A stretch of 64,000 nt of DNA, from contig NZ_SHKI01000004.1 in the NCBI RefSeq assembly GCF_004217175.1, positions 310,001-374,000 on the forward strand, given 5' to 3'. The translations under genes were made by a program, and so were the position numbers. Below are positions 26,426 to 34,878 of the stretch, in pieces. This stretch comes from Leucobacter luti (GTDB lineage Bacteria; Actinomycetota; Actinomycetes; Actinomycetales; Microbacteriaceae). The notes beneath the pieces were generated by a model that ran no database searches, had not been told where the DNA came from, and was given only the letters and a program-made list of their open reading frames with translations. Numbering within the stretch: position 1 is the stretch's first letter; the number at the start of each line of letters is the position of its first letter.

Positions 26426-26803
26426 CTAGCGCTTGGCGACGCCGTAGGTCACGAACGCATCGTCACCGTGGCGCTCGAATCCGAGCCGGACCGCGTGAGA
26501 GCCGTTCGCGAGTGAGACTGACCGGCCTACGCCCCCGCCGGTACTGCCGATCTCCACGAACCCGGCGTCGCGCAACTCCTGCAGCGCGTCCGCGAGGGCC
26601 GTGGCGTCCTCCGCCGGAGCTCGCAGCGCCCAGAAATCGTGCTCAGACTCGATCAGTTCCGCCGCGGCCGGCACGGGAACCGTGCTCGGAAACCCCGCGG
26701 GAAGATCTGCCGCGGCTGCGGAGCTGCATCCGGCAAGTGGGACGAGCAACGCTGCGCTGGCGAGAAGGTGGGCTGAACGAGAGCTGGGGCGTGTGAGGCG
26801 CAT
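26426..26803 (-). CDS. Small putative lipoprotein of unknown function
   Basis: This 125-residue precursor has a signal ending LLVPLAGCSS, a lipobox, then a mature domain of about 95 residues (FPSTVPVPAAAELIESEHDFWALRA, with a C-terminal beta-rich AVRLGFERHGDDAFVTYGV). I do not recognise a named family. The start at 26803 follows AAGGATGT; a second in-frame ATG at 26839 would add charged residues ahead of the signal. It lies 150 bases upstream of the surface-protein gene on the same strand and may share its transcription. Confidence 0.75.
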   Translation of the reverse strand: MRLTRPSSRSAHLLASAALLVPLAGCSSAAAADLPAGFPSTVPVPAAAELIESEHDFWALRAPAEDATALADALQELRDAGFVEIGSTGGGVGRSVSLANGSHAVRLGFERHGDDAFVTYGVAKR

Positions 26804-26984
26804 ACATCCTTCGGGTGGGGATCGGTGTCTACGCTTCAATTCTCGCGGGGCCTCCGGATCCGTGGCTGCGGGCCGGGCAATGTCCGTGCTGATCCGCTCC
26901 TCCCTTGCGTGCCCACCCGCAGCCCCTGCGTGGAAGGGTGCGTCGGATTGGGCGTGAGGTTCCCCTTACCCTCAGTAGTCTGCA

Positions 26985-27034
26985 CTGCACCCCGCCGCGC
27001 TGCACCCCGCCGCGCGGCACTGCACCCCGCCGCG
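26985..27034. repeat. 15-bp GC-rich tandem repeat, three copies
   Basis: CTGCACCCCGCCGCG occurs three times, the first two head to tail and the third after a 5-base insertion (CGGCA). It is followed by a partial copy CTGCGCCC. Confidence 0.85.
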
Positions 27035-27055
27035 CTGCGCCCACCTCACCAGGCT

Positions 27056-27112
27056 CGAGTGTAGGCAAAAGGGCCCTTCGCGATTCGCGAAGGGCCCTTT
27101 TGCCTACACTCG
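27056..27112. repeat. 57-bp perfect palindromic element, copy 3
   Basis: Two exact 28-base inverted arms flank a single T at 27084. The left arm runs from CGAGTGTAGGCAAAAGGGCC to CTTCGCGA. Both strands carry an A run, a GC stem of 13 bp and a T run, so it is a strong bidirectional terminator shape, extended by an outer GTAGGC/GCCTAC and CGAGT/ACTCG stem. It lies 143 bases downstream of the M18 aminopeptidase gene. The perfect symmetry suggests recent origin or selection compared with the other copies. Confidence 0.92.
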
Positions 27113-27254
27113 GCGGGGTCGGCCTCAGGGAGGGGCTCGGAGTATAGTTCGGTGGGGCTGCGGCAGCTGCAGCGGGGCGCAGCGCTGCCGCGCACACGCA
27201 AAAGCGCCCGGGATGCGCGGACGCACACCCCGGGCGCTCAGTGCAGCCCCGCGC

Positions 27255-28562
27255 TCAGGCCCCCGCGAAGAACGCGCCGGTCACGCGCGCGAGGCCGTGG
27301 AGGTCTGCGACGTGCGCGAGCTCGCGCGCTGAGTGCATCGAGAGCAGGGGAACCCCCACATCAACCGTGCGGATCCCGAGCCGCGTCGCCGTGATCGGGC
27401 CGATCGTCGACCCGCAGGGCACGGTGTTGTTCGAGACGAACTCCTGCGTGGGCACCTCGGCGTCGGCGCACGCTCGTGTCCAGAGCGCTGCACCGTGCGC
27501 GTCGCTCGCATAGCGCTGGTTCGCGTTGACCTTGAGCATCGGGCCGCGGCCGGCGAGCGGGCGCACGTTGGGGTCGTGCTTCTCCGGGTAGTTCGGGTGC
27601 ACCGAGTGCCCGGCATCGGCAGACACGCACCAGGACGCGGCGAGCGCCTGCGCTTCCTCGTCGCGGGTCGCGCCGAGCCCGGCGCGCAGCCGCCCGAGCA
27701 CATCAGCGAGGAACGGGCCCGCCGCCCCGGAGCGCGTCTCGGAGCCGAGCTCCTCGTGGTCGAACGCGGCGAGCACCGCAATGGTGCCGGGCGCCGGCTC
27801 GGTCTCGAGCAGGGCAACGAGCCCCGCGTAGGTGGAGCTCAGGTTGTCGAGGCGCGGGGAGGCGAAGAACTCCCTCGTCGCGCCGATCCGCTGCGGCGGC
27901 TGCGTGTCGAAGAGGCGCACGTCCGCCCCCGCAATCTCGTCGGGCGCGAACCCGGATCCGCCCGCACAGCCCGCTTCGCTCAGCAGGCCGGCGACCGAAA
28001 CGCCCTCGGCGCTGTCCCCGACCGCCAGCACCGGCTGCACGTGGCGCTGCTTGTTGAGCGTGAGCCCGGAGTTTGCCTCGCGGTCGAGGTGGATCGCGAG
28101 CTGCGGGATCCGCGCCACGGCTCCCGTCTGCACCAGGCACTCGACCCCGTTGCGGGTGACGACTCGGCCGGCGATGCCCAGATCCCGATCGAGCCAGGAG
28201 TTCAGCAGCGGCCCGCCGTAGACCTCAACGCCGGCCTGCGCCCAGCCGTCTGCGCGGAAGTCGGGGTGCGGCTTCAGCACGAAGCCGGGTGAGTCGGTGT
28301 GCACGCCGAGCACCCGCACGGGACTCGTCGCGGACACGCGGGATCCGGCTCGCCACGCGATCACGGCGCCGTCGCGCACCACGAAGCCGCTCCCGCCGGC
28401 CGCGAGCGGCTCCCACGGTGCGTCCTCGGCGTGCGACGCGAATCCCGCCGCCGTCAGCTGCGCCGACACCTCGTGCGCAGCGTGGTACGAGGTGGGTGCC
28501 GCCGTCACGAAGGCGGCGAAGGTGCTGATGTAGGCGTCGAGATCGCGCAGCAGGCCGGTCAC
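27255..28562 (-). CDS. M18-family aminopeptidase (aspartyl aminopeptidase-like)
   Basis: This 435-residue metallopeptidase starts at GTG 28562 (GGGAG 11 bases upstream) with LLRDLDAYISTFAAFVTAAPTSYHAA, the usual M18 beginning. Zinc ligands and catalytic residues are visible in VLGVHTDSPGFVLKPHP, AAFDHEELGSETRSGAAG (about residue 260), and SADAGHSVHPNYPEKHDPN. The C-terminus has VGVPLLSMHSARELAHVAD with the last His ligand. It removes N-terminal acidic or neutral residues from peptides in the cytoplasm. It begins 2 bases after the M17 gene stop, so the two peptidases form an operon. Confidence 0.92.
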   Translation of the reverse strand: MTGLLRDLDAYISTFAAFVTAAPTSYHAAHEVSAQLTAAGFASHAEDAPWEPLAAGGSGFVVRDGAVIAWRAGSRVSATSPVRVLGVHTDSPGFVLKPHPDFRADGWAQAGVEVYGGPLLNSWLDRDLGIAGRVVTRNGVECLVQTGAVARIPQLAIHLDREANSGLTLNKQRHVQPVLAVGDSAEGVSVAGLLSEAGCAGGSGFAPDEIAGADVRLFDTQPPQRIGATREFFASPRLDNLSSTYAGLVALLETEPAPGTIAVLAAFDHEELGSETRSGAAGPFLADVLGRLRAGLGATRDEEAQALAASWCVSADAGHSVHPNYPEKHDPNVRPLAGRGPMLKVNANQRYASDAHGAALWTRACADAEVPTQEFVSNNTVPCGSTIGPITATRLGIRTVDVGVPLLSMHSARELAHVADLHGLARVTGAFFAGA

Positions 28563-28564
28563 GG

Positions 28565-30097
28565 TTACGCTCCCGCGGGGGCGACGAAGTCGTCGGCGAA
28601 CTGCACGAGCAGGCGCGCGCCGAAGCCGGTGGACCCCACCGAACGCCACAGGTCGTCGCTCTCGGCCTGCATGGTGCCCGCGATGTCGAGGTGACCCCAC
28701 GGTGTGCCGTCGACGAACTCGTCGAGGAACAGCGCCGCGAGGATCACGCCGGCGTACTGGCCGCCGATGTTCGACAGGTCCGCGACGTTCGACTTCAGCT
28801 GCTCGCGGTAGCGGCGGTCGAGGGGGAAGCGCCAGATGTTCTCGTCGGTGAGGTCGGCAGCGGCCTGCAGCTGCTCCGCGACCTGGTCGTTGTTCGCGAG
28901 CATGCCGGCGGTGCGCGTGCCGAGCGCCGCCATGACGGCCCCGGTGAGGGTCGCGATGTCGACGATCGCGTCGGGGCGGCGATCCGCGACGCTGGCGTCC
29001 TCCGTGGCGAGCACGAGGCCGTCGGCCATCACGAGCCGGCCCTCGGCGTCGGTGTTCTTCACCTCGACGGTCTTGCCGCCGCGCATGGTGAGCACGTCGC
29101 CCAGCTTTGTCGCGCTGCCCGAGGGCATGTTGTCGGTGCACATCAGCCAGCCAGTCACGGCGGTCGAGACGCCGAGCTCGCGCAGCGCCGTCATGCTCGC
29201 GAACACCGAGCCGGCGCCCATCATGTCGAACTTCATGGCGGCGTGCATCGCGTTCGACGGCTTCAGGCTGATCCCGCCCGAGTCGTACATGATGCCCTTG
29301 CCGATCAGGGCGAGGTGCCCGTCGGCGTCGGCCGGCCGGTAGCTCACCTTAATCATGCGCGGCTCTTCAATGCTGCCGGCGTTGACCCCGAGCAGCCCGC
29401 CCGTGCCGAGCTCGATGAGGGCGGCGCGATCGAAGACCTCGACCTCGAGGCCGAAGTCTGGGGCAAGACGCTCGATCACCTCGGCGAACTTCACCGCACT
29501 GAGGTGGCGCGGCGGCGTGTTCGCGAGGTCACGGGCGATCGCGGCGGTGCGAGCAAGCACGAGGCCGCGTGCGACACCGGCCTGCGCGGCGCTCTGCGCA
29601 TCGCCGGGCACCGCGAGCACGAGCTCGGTGAGCTCGACCGTCTTCGGGTCGCTCTTGAGCGCATCGAAGCGGTAGCGCGCGAGGAGCGCGCCCTCGGTTG
29701 CGGCGAGCGCGGCCTCGTCGGCGGCGATTCCCGCGAGGAGCGCGTCGCTCAGGTCGAGCGCGAGGCTCGGGGATTCGTGGGCGGCGCGGGTGAACGCGGC
29801 GACCGCGTCGCGCAGCCCGGCGCTCGTCTCAAGGCCGGCACCGGTGCCGACGAGTACGCAGAGCTGGGCGCCCGGCAGCACGATGGTCTGGTTCTTCGCC
29901 CCGGTGAACCCGGCCGCGGCGAGCGCGTCCCGGGTGACCCCCGTGAGGCACTCACAGTCTGGCAGGTCTCCCTCGGCCGGCACGAAGCAGGCGCGCGCGG
30001 GGGCGGCCGCAACAGCGGCCGCGTCGGCGACGCGAACGTCGACCGCGCGGGTCAGAGAAGGGACGGGATCGAAACTGGGATCAATCACAACGCTCAT
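28565..30097 (-). CDS. pepA: M17 leucyl aminopeptidase
   Basis: This 510-residue enzyme has a divergent N-terminal domain of about 190 residues and the conserved catalytic domain: GKGIMYDSGGISLKPSNAMHAAMKFDMMGAG with the metal ligands K and D, VKNTDAEGRLVMADGL (the NTDAEGRL signature, near residue 340), and WGHLDIAGT near the end. It cleaves N-terminal residues from peptides using two metals and forms hexamers in the cytoplasm. The substitution of Y for the common F in GKGIMYDSGG is conservative. It is followed immediately by the M18 gene. Confidence 0.93.
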   Translation of the reverse strand: MSVVIDPSFDPVPSLTRAVDVRVADAAAVAAAPARACFVPAEGDLPDCECLTGVTRDALAAAGFTGAKNQTIVLPGAQLCVLVGTGAGLETSAGLRDAVAAFTRAAHESPSLALDLSDALLAGIAADEAALAATEGALLARYRFDALKSDPKTVELTELVLAVPGDAQSAAQAGVARGLVLARTAAIARDLANTPPRHLSAVKFAEVIERLAPDFGLEVEVFDRAALIELGTGGLLGVNAGSIEEPRMIKVSYRPADADGHLALIGKGIMYDSGGISLKPSNAMHAAMKFDMMGAGSVFASMTALRELGVSTAVTGWLMCTDNMPSGSATKLGDVLTMRGGKTVEVKNTDAEGRLVMADGLVLATEDASVADRRPDAIVDIATLTGAVMAALGTRTAGMLANNDQVAEQLQAAADLTDENIWRFPLDRRYREQLKSNVADLSNIGGQYAGVILAALFLDEFVDGTPWGHLDIAGTMQAESDDLWRSVGSTGFGARLLVQFADDFVAPAGA

Positions 30098-30326
30098 GGA
30101 GCCAGCCTAGCCCTGCTGGCTCAACCGCGCCTGGGGCGCGGGCCCGCGCGTCTCGAGCGCGGGGCGGCGGTCCGGCGCGCCTGCGCCCGCCGGGCCGAAG
30201 GGACCGGCGCGCCTGCGCCCACCGGGCCGGGCGCCGGGCGGCGGACGCCGGCCCGGCGCTCCAGCACACACGGCGGGCGGCAGTGCGGCAGCGCGGGCCG
30301 ACTAACCGCCAGCCCGCTCCCCCGGG
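30098..30326. other. Intergenic region with a 26-bp direct repeat
   Basis: I see no gene in these 229 bases. They are extremely GC-rich and contain two copies of a 26-base sequence starting CCGGCGCGCCTGCGCCC (30172-30197 and 30204-30229) that differ at one base. It separates the exporter permease stop from the M17 promoter region. Confidence 0.7.
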
Positions 30327-31721
30327 TCAGTCGATCGCGAGCGCGACAACCGGGGAGACGCGGATCGCGCGCCGCGCCGGGGCCACCGCGGCCGTGACCG
30401 CGAGCGCGAGGCCGAAGACCACGATGCCGGCGATCACGGGCCAGGGGATCGTGGGCCACGCGAGCCCTGCCTGCGAGCCGAGCAGCGACTGCGCCGCCGC
30501 CCAGCCGTAGAAGATCCCAAGCACGAGCCCGAAACCGAGCGCCGCGAGCGTCATCTGCGCACTCTCGGCGATCACCATGCGGCGCACCTGCCCGCCCGTG
30601 AAGCCGAGCGCTCGCAGCAGGCCGAGCTCGCGGGTGCGCTGGAGCACGCTCAGCGAGAGCGTGTTCACCATGCCAACGGCGGCGATGATTGCGGAGAACC
30701 CCACGAGGCCGGTGAAGACGGCGGTGGTGATCGCGAGCGACTCGTCGAATGCGGCGGCGAGCGCCGGATCGTTGTCGAACGCCATGAGCGTCATGCTGCC
30801 GTAGGTGTCGAGCGCGACCGCGAACATCGTGACGAGGGTGACCCCGATCACGAGGCCGATCGTCGCCCTGGCGCTGCGCTCGGGGAAGCGTGTGGCGTTG
30901 GCGGCGGCGAGGCGCGCGGTGGGCCCCTGCCCGAGCACCTTCCCCGTGAGGCGCAGGATCGGCGGCATGATGACGTGCGCGCCGAGCGCAATCCCGGTGA
31001 ACGAGAGCAGCCCGCCGAAGAAGGCGACGAGCAGTGCGAGCGGGGTGAGCAGGCCGAGCAGCAAGCCGAGGGCCAGCAGTACGGCACCGAGGATGATGAG
31101 GATCATTGCCCACACGGTGCGGGCGGTGCGGCCGCGCGCGGCGTCCGGGCGCAGCTCGACGGCGGCGCCCGTCGCCGCGATCGGCGACACGGATCCGACA
31201 CGGCGGGATCCGGCCCAGGCGGCCACCCAGGTGGTGAGCACCACGACGCCGATTGCGCCGATCGTCAGCGGGTCAAACAGCGGGTAATCGCGGCCCTCGG
31301 GGAGCCAGCCGAGCTGTGGGCCCCAGGTCACCGCGGCGAACGCGAGCGCGAGCGCGAGCAGCCACCCGATCGCCGCGCCGATGGCGCCCATCGCGAGCCC
31401 CTCGGCGGCGACGCGCGAGCGCACGCGCCGCGAGGTCGCACCGACGAGCCGCAGGAGTGCGATCGTGCGCGTGCGGCCGGCGATGATCGTGGCGAAGGTG
31501 TTTGCGGTGACGATCGCGCCCACGTACAGGGCGATCACGATGAACACCCCAGACACCATGAGCAGCACGGCCCGGAAGGTGCCGGATGCCTCGAGCAGGT
31601 CTGGGTCGAGCGCCGCGGTCATGATCCCGGTGAACAGGATCAGGGTGGCGGCGAAGAGCGTGCTGAGCGCGGCGACGATGACGGTCGCCCCGTGCTCCCT
31701 GATTCCGGCGCCGGTCTTCAT
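30327..31721 (-). CDS. ABC exporter permease, FtsX/MacB-like
   Basis: This 464-residue membrane protein starts MKTGAGIREHGATVIVAALST and has about eight hydrophobic helices in two FtsX-type units. The first unit has ALYVGAIVTANTFATIIAGRTRTIALLRLVGATSRRV; the second, AAVGMVNTLSLSVLQRTRELGLLRALGFTGGQVRRMV, the typical coupling segment. Large extracytoplasmic domains are absent, unlike MacB. It partners with the ATPase encoded upstream (ATGA overlap) as a type VII ABC exporter or mechanotransmission system, possibly for peptide or drug resistance; the substrate is unknown. Confidence 0.88.
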   Translation of the reverse strand: MKTGAGIREHGATVIVAALSTLFAATLILFTGIMTAALDPDLLEASGTFRAVLLMVSGVFIVIALYVGAIVTANTFATIIAGRTRTIALLRLVGATSRRVRSRVAAEGLAMGAIGAAIGWLLALALAFAAVTWGPQLGWLPEGRDYPLFDPLTIGAIGVVVLTTWVAAWAGSRRVGSVSPIAATGAAVELRPDAARGRTARTVWAMILIILGAVLLALGLLLGLLTPLALLVAFFGGLLSFTGIALGAHVIMPPILRLTGKVLGQGPTARLAAANATRFPERSARATIGLVIGVTLVTMFAVALDTYGSMTLMAFDNDPALAAAFDESLAITTAVFTGLVGFSAIIAAVGMVNTLSLSVLQRTRELGLLRALGFTGGQVRRMVIAESAQMTLAALGFGLVLGIFYGWAAAQSLLGSQAGLAWPTIPWPVIAGIVVFGLALAVTAAVAPARRAIRVSPVVALAID

Positions 31722-32482
31722 ACCGCCACCGCTTCGAGGCCGAGCATCGCGGAGGAGATCTGCTCGGGGGTCATCGGACCCCGGTCCGCGACGATGCGGC
31801 CGTCGGCGAGGAACAGGATCCGGTCCGCGTGGCTCGCCGCGACCGGGTCGTGCGTGACCATCGCGATGCTCTGCCCCTGCTGCACTACCGCCGCGCGCAG
31901 CAGCCCGAGCACCTCGCGGCCCGTGCGCGAGTCGAGCGCCCCGGTGGGCTCGTCGGCGAAGATCACGTCGGGTTGCGTGGCGAGTGCGCGCGCGATCGCC
32001 ACGCGCTGCTGCTGTCCGCCCGAGAGCTCGTGCGGACGGTGGCTCGTGCGGCCTGAAAGGCCGAGCGCGTGGACGAGCGCGCCGATGCGCTCGCGGTCGA
32101 CGGCGGAGACGCCGCGCCCGTCGAGTTCGAACGGCAGGCGCAGGTTGCCCATCACGTCGAGCGTGGGGACGAGGTTGAACGACTGGAACACGAAGCCGAT
32201 CCGGCGTCGGCGCAGCCGGGTGAGCTCGGCGTCGCCGAGGTGAGTGATCTCGTCGTCGCCGAGCCAGACGCGGCCCTCGGTGGCGGTGTCGAGCCCGGCC
32301 ATCACGTGCATGAGGGTCGACTTCCCGGATCCGGACGGCCCCATGATCGCCGTGAACTGGCCACGCCGGATCCCGATCGAGATGTCGTCGAGGGCGGTAA
32401 CCCGGTGGTCCCCGCGCCCGTAGTGCTTGCTGAGGTTGGCGACGCGCGCAACCAGACCCATGTCGCTCGATTGAATGTCCAT
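31718..32482 (-). CDS. ABC transporter ATP-binding protein, LolD/MacB type
   Basis: This 254-residue ATPase has Walker A GPSGSGKSTLMHVMAGLD, the family Q-loop RIGFVFQSFNLVPTLDV, signature ELSGGQQQRVAIARAL and Walker B VIFADEPTGALDSRTG with H-loop VTHDP. That set is characteristic of the MacB/LolD/FtsE-type exporter ATPases. It overlaps the permease gene by ATGA. The 227-base upstream gap is shared with the divergent oxidoreductase gene; a 12-bp palindrome, GGCGGATCCGCC (32511-32522), lies 29 bases before its start. Confidence 0.92.
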   Translation of the reverse strand: MDIQSSDMGLVARVANLSKHYGRGDHRVTALDDISIGIRRGQFTAIMGPSGSGKSTLMHVMAGLDTATEGRVWLGDDEITHLGDAELTRLRRRRIGFVFQSFNLVPTLDVMGNLRLPFELDGRGVSAVDRERIGALVHALGLSGRTSHRPHELSGGQQQRVAIARALATQPDVIFADEPTGALDSRTGREVLGLLRAAVVQQGQSIAMVTHDPVAASHADRILFLADGRIVADRGPMTPEQISSAMLGLEAVAV

Positions 32483-32709
32483 GCTTCGACGCTACGAGCG
32501 CGCGGCCGGAGGCGGATCCGCCCTGGGTATGATCAGGGTCGTCCCCCGGTGCCGTGTGCGGTCGGCACCCCGGGCTCACCGGGGAGCGTGTGCCCGCCAG
32601 CGAGCGGCGCCGAACCCGGCTGGCCGAGACTCCGGCCCAGGTCAGTGGCGGCATCGGGATCAAACTAGATGCGCAGGAATATAAATCTGCGGCGCGTGTT
32701 TCACTCCAC

Positions 32710-33759
32710 ATGAGAGCATTCGGATTCCTGTCATTCGGCCACTACGGCCCCGTCCCCGGCTCGCGCGTGCGCACCGCCGGCGACATGCTGCGCCAGACGA
32801 TCGAGCTCGCCGAGGGCGCCGACGAAATCGGTGTCAACGGCGCCTACGTCCGCGTGCACCACTTCGCCCGGCAGGCGGCCTCGCCGATCCCGCTCCTCAC
32901 CGCGATGGCGGCGCGCACCAAGCGCATCGAGGTGGGCACCGGTGTGATCGACATGCGCTACGAAAACCCGCTCTACCTCGCCGAGGAGGCGGCCGCACTC
33001 GACCTCATCTCGGACGGGCGACTGGCGCTCGGCGTGAGCCGGGGATCACCCGAGACCGCGATCCGCGGCTACGAGGCGTTCGGCTACCACGGCTCCGAGG
33101 ATCCGCGCGGCGCCGACATCGCCCGCGACAAGTTTGAGCTCTTCATGAGCGCGATCGAGGGCGACGCCCTCGTCGACAGCGACCCGCAGATGGCGCCCCC
33201 GGGACGCCTCGCGATCGAGCCGCAGTCCCCCACCCTGCGTGACCACGTCTGGTGGGGTGCGGGATCCCGCGACACCGCGGAGCAGACCGGGCGGCAGGGC
33301 CTCAACCTCATGAGCTCAACCCTGCTCACCGAGGCGACCGGCGAACCCCTGCACGTGCTTCAGAAGGATCAGATCGATCGGTTCCGCGCCGCGTACAAGG
33401 CCGCGGGCCACACCGGGGCGCCCCGCGTCTCCGTGAGCCGCAGCGTGTTCCCGATCGTCACCGAGCAGGACGAGCTCTACTTCGGGCTGCGCGGCCGCGA
33501 CGGGCAAGACCAGGTCGGCATCATCGACGGCATGCGCTCCACGTTCGGCAAGACCTACGCGGACACCCCCGACAAGCTCATCGAGCAGCTGCTCGCCGAC
33601 GACGCGGTGATGGCGGCGGACACCCTCATGCTCACCATCCCCAACCAGCTCGGCCCGGAGTACAACCTGCACATCATGCAGGCGTTCGCCGAGCACGTTG
33701 CCCCGGCGCTCGGGTGGAAGCCGAACACGGAGGGGCCGGTGGTGGGAGACGCAGTGTGA
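32710..33759 (+). CDS. LLM-class flavin-dependent oxidoreductase
   Basis: This 349-residue luciferase-like protein has MRAFGFLSFGHYGP at the start, GVNGAYVRVHHFARQAASPIPLLTAMAARTKRIEVGTGVIDMRYENPLYLAEEAAALDLISDGRLALGVSRGSPE (residues about 38-115), the standard LLM barrel strand order with FMN-binding G-x-G-V. Enzymes of this type use reduced FMN or F420. The start at 32710 is set by this N-terminus. TATAAA at 32680-32685 could be its -10 box. No partner reductase is adjacent, and the substrate cannot be inferred. Confidence 0.85.
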   Translation: MRAFGFLSFGHYGPVPGSRVRTAGDMLRQTIELAEGADEIGVNGAYVRVHHFARQAASPIPLLTAMAARTKRIEVGTGVIDMRYENPLYLAEEAAALDLISDGRLALGVSRGSPETAIRGYEAFGYHGSEDPRGADIARDKFELFMSAIEGDALVDSDPQMAPPGRLAIEPQSPTLRDHVWWGAGSRDTAEQTGRQGLNLMSSTLLTEATGEPLHVLQKDQIDRFRAAYKAAGHTGAPRVSVSRSVFPIVTEQDELYFGLRGRDGQDQVGIIDGMRSTFGKTYADTPDKLIEQLLADDAVMAADTLMLTIPNQLGPEYNLHIMQAFAEHVAPALGWKPNTEGPVVGDAV

Positions 33760-33826
33760 CCACTCACCCAGCTGCCGCAGAACCGCCGTTTCCGACGGGG
33801 CTGCGACAGCTGGGTACGCTCGGTGA

Positions 33827-34270
33827 ATGATATTTTCAGCGTTCGAGCGGTACCAGCGGCGCATCGGGGCCGAGCCGGCTCACGTTCTCCCCGAGGAGCA
33901 GAGCAGCGACTACGAGTCAGGTCTGGCAACGATCGGATCTGGCACGTGGCGTATCCGAACCGCACGAATCACGCCCACAAAGCCGGGGGCGTTCGTGGCC
34001 GTGTGGCGACGCTCGCCGTCGGGGGCGACCGAGCCGTTCGAGAGTTCCGACGAGTGCGCCGGCCTCATGGTGTTCGTGAGTGACGCGGACCGGTTCGGGG
34101 TGTTCACGTTCACGCGGGAACACCTCACGAAGCTCGGTGTCGTGCGGTCCTCGCGCGCCCGAGGAAAGCGCGGGTTTCGGGTGTATCCCCCGTGGAACAC
34201 GAACTTGAACGCACAGGCGGCTCGCACCCAACGCGCCCAAGCGGACGCGTTCGCTGACCTCACGGGGTAG
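33827..34270 (+). CDS. MepB-family protein
   Basis: This 147-residue protein matches the MepB domain pattern: YESGLATIGSGTWRIRTARITPTKPGAFVAVWRRS in the first half, LMVFVSDADRFGVFTFTREHLTKLGVV and RGKRGFRVYPPWN in the second. MepB is encoded next to the MepA multidrug pump in Staphylococcus, but its biochemical role is not known, and no MATE pump is next to it here. It stands alone, 67 bases after the oxidoreductase gene. Confidence 0.78.
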   Translation: MIFSAFERYQRRIGAEPAHVLPEEQSSDYESGLATIGSGTWRIRTARITPTKPGAFVAVWRRSPSGATEPFESSDECAGLMVFVSDADRFGVFTFTREHLTKLGVVRSSRARGKRGFRVYPPWNTNLNAQAARTQRAQADAFADLTG

Positions 34271-34280
34271 CGGCAGCGCG

Positions 34281-34748
34281 CTACTCGCCCCGATCCTCGC
34301 CGTCCTCTTCGTACTCGTCGTCCGCTTCCCACTGTGGGGCCGTGAGTTGCTGCGTCTCGTCCCGCGGGCTGAACCAGACCAGGGCGGTGTAGACCACGGC
34401 CGCCAGGCCGAGCGCGCCGAAGATCGGACCGCCGCCCACCCAGAACCGCTGCAGCCCGGCGAAGGACACGCACAGCGTGGCGGCCGCGAGAGTCCCGGAA
34501 AGCCTGAAGAGCAGCCCGGTCCGGTGTGCCACGAAGAGGCGGATCCAGCGCCCCAAAACCAGGGTGGTCAGTGCGGCCACGATCGCGTAGGTGGGGGCCG
34601 CCATCGACCACCCGGGGTCGCCGTCGGCACTCCAGTGGAGCACGAGTCCGCTCGGTGGGGCGGCGAGCCACCCCAGCCCTCCGGCGAGCACTGCGACGCC
34701 GACCTCGGGGGCGATGTCGGCGATCCTGGCGTCCGGACCCGCACGCAT
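34281..34748 (-). CDS. Small membrane protein with acidic tail, unknown function
   Basis: This 155-residue protein has four hydrophobic segments (VGVAVLAGGLGWLAAPPSG; YAIVAALTTLVLGRWI; LLFRLSGTLAAATLCVSFAGL; IFGALGLAAVVYTALVWF) and ends in an acidic cytoplasmic tail, DDEYEEDGEDRGE. The PPSGLVLHWSADGDPGWS loop resembles the DUF1648 motif of some regulatory membrane proteins, but the match is weak. I prefer the start at 34748 (MRAGPDARI); an in-frame start at 34835 would add a basic stretch. It is convergent with the MepB gene. Confidence 0.65.
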   Translation of the reverse strand: MRAGPDARIADIAPEVGVAVLAGGLGWLAAPPSGLVLHWSADGDPGWSMAAPTYAIVAALTTLVLGRWIRLFVAHRTGLLFRLSGTLAAATLCVSFAGLQRFWVGGGPIFGALGLAAVVYTALVWFSPRDETQQLTAPQWEADDEYEEDGEDRGE

Positions 34749-34878
34749 AACTCTGACCCTACACAAGGGATCGGAGCCTCGCAGGTCGGGGCCCGGTCGC
34801 CCGGGCCGCGCGAACTGCGCGCCGAATCTCGTCACCGCCCGGGCCTCCGAAGCAGCGCCACCCGGCGGCTGCCCCTCA

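Larger units (their letters stand above)
26804..27254. other. 451-base intergenic region with tandem repeats and palindrome
   Basis: I see no gene here. It holds three copies of the 15-mer CTGCACCCCGCCGCG (26985-26999, 27000-27014, 27020-27034), then the perfect 57-bp palindrome at 27056-27112, then a short G+C-rich hairpin-prone segment downstream of the M18 aminopeptidase gene. The promoter of the small lipoprotein gene should lie in the first 100 bases, but I cannot point to clear -35 and -10 boxes. Confidence 0.6.
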
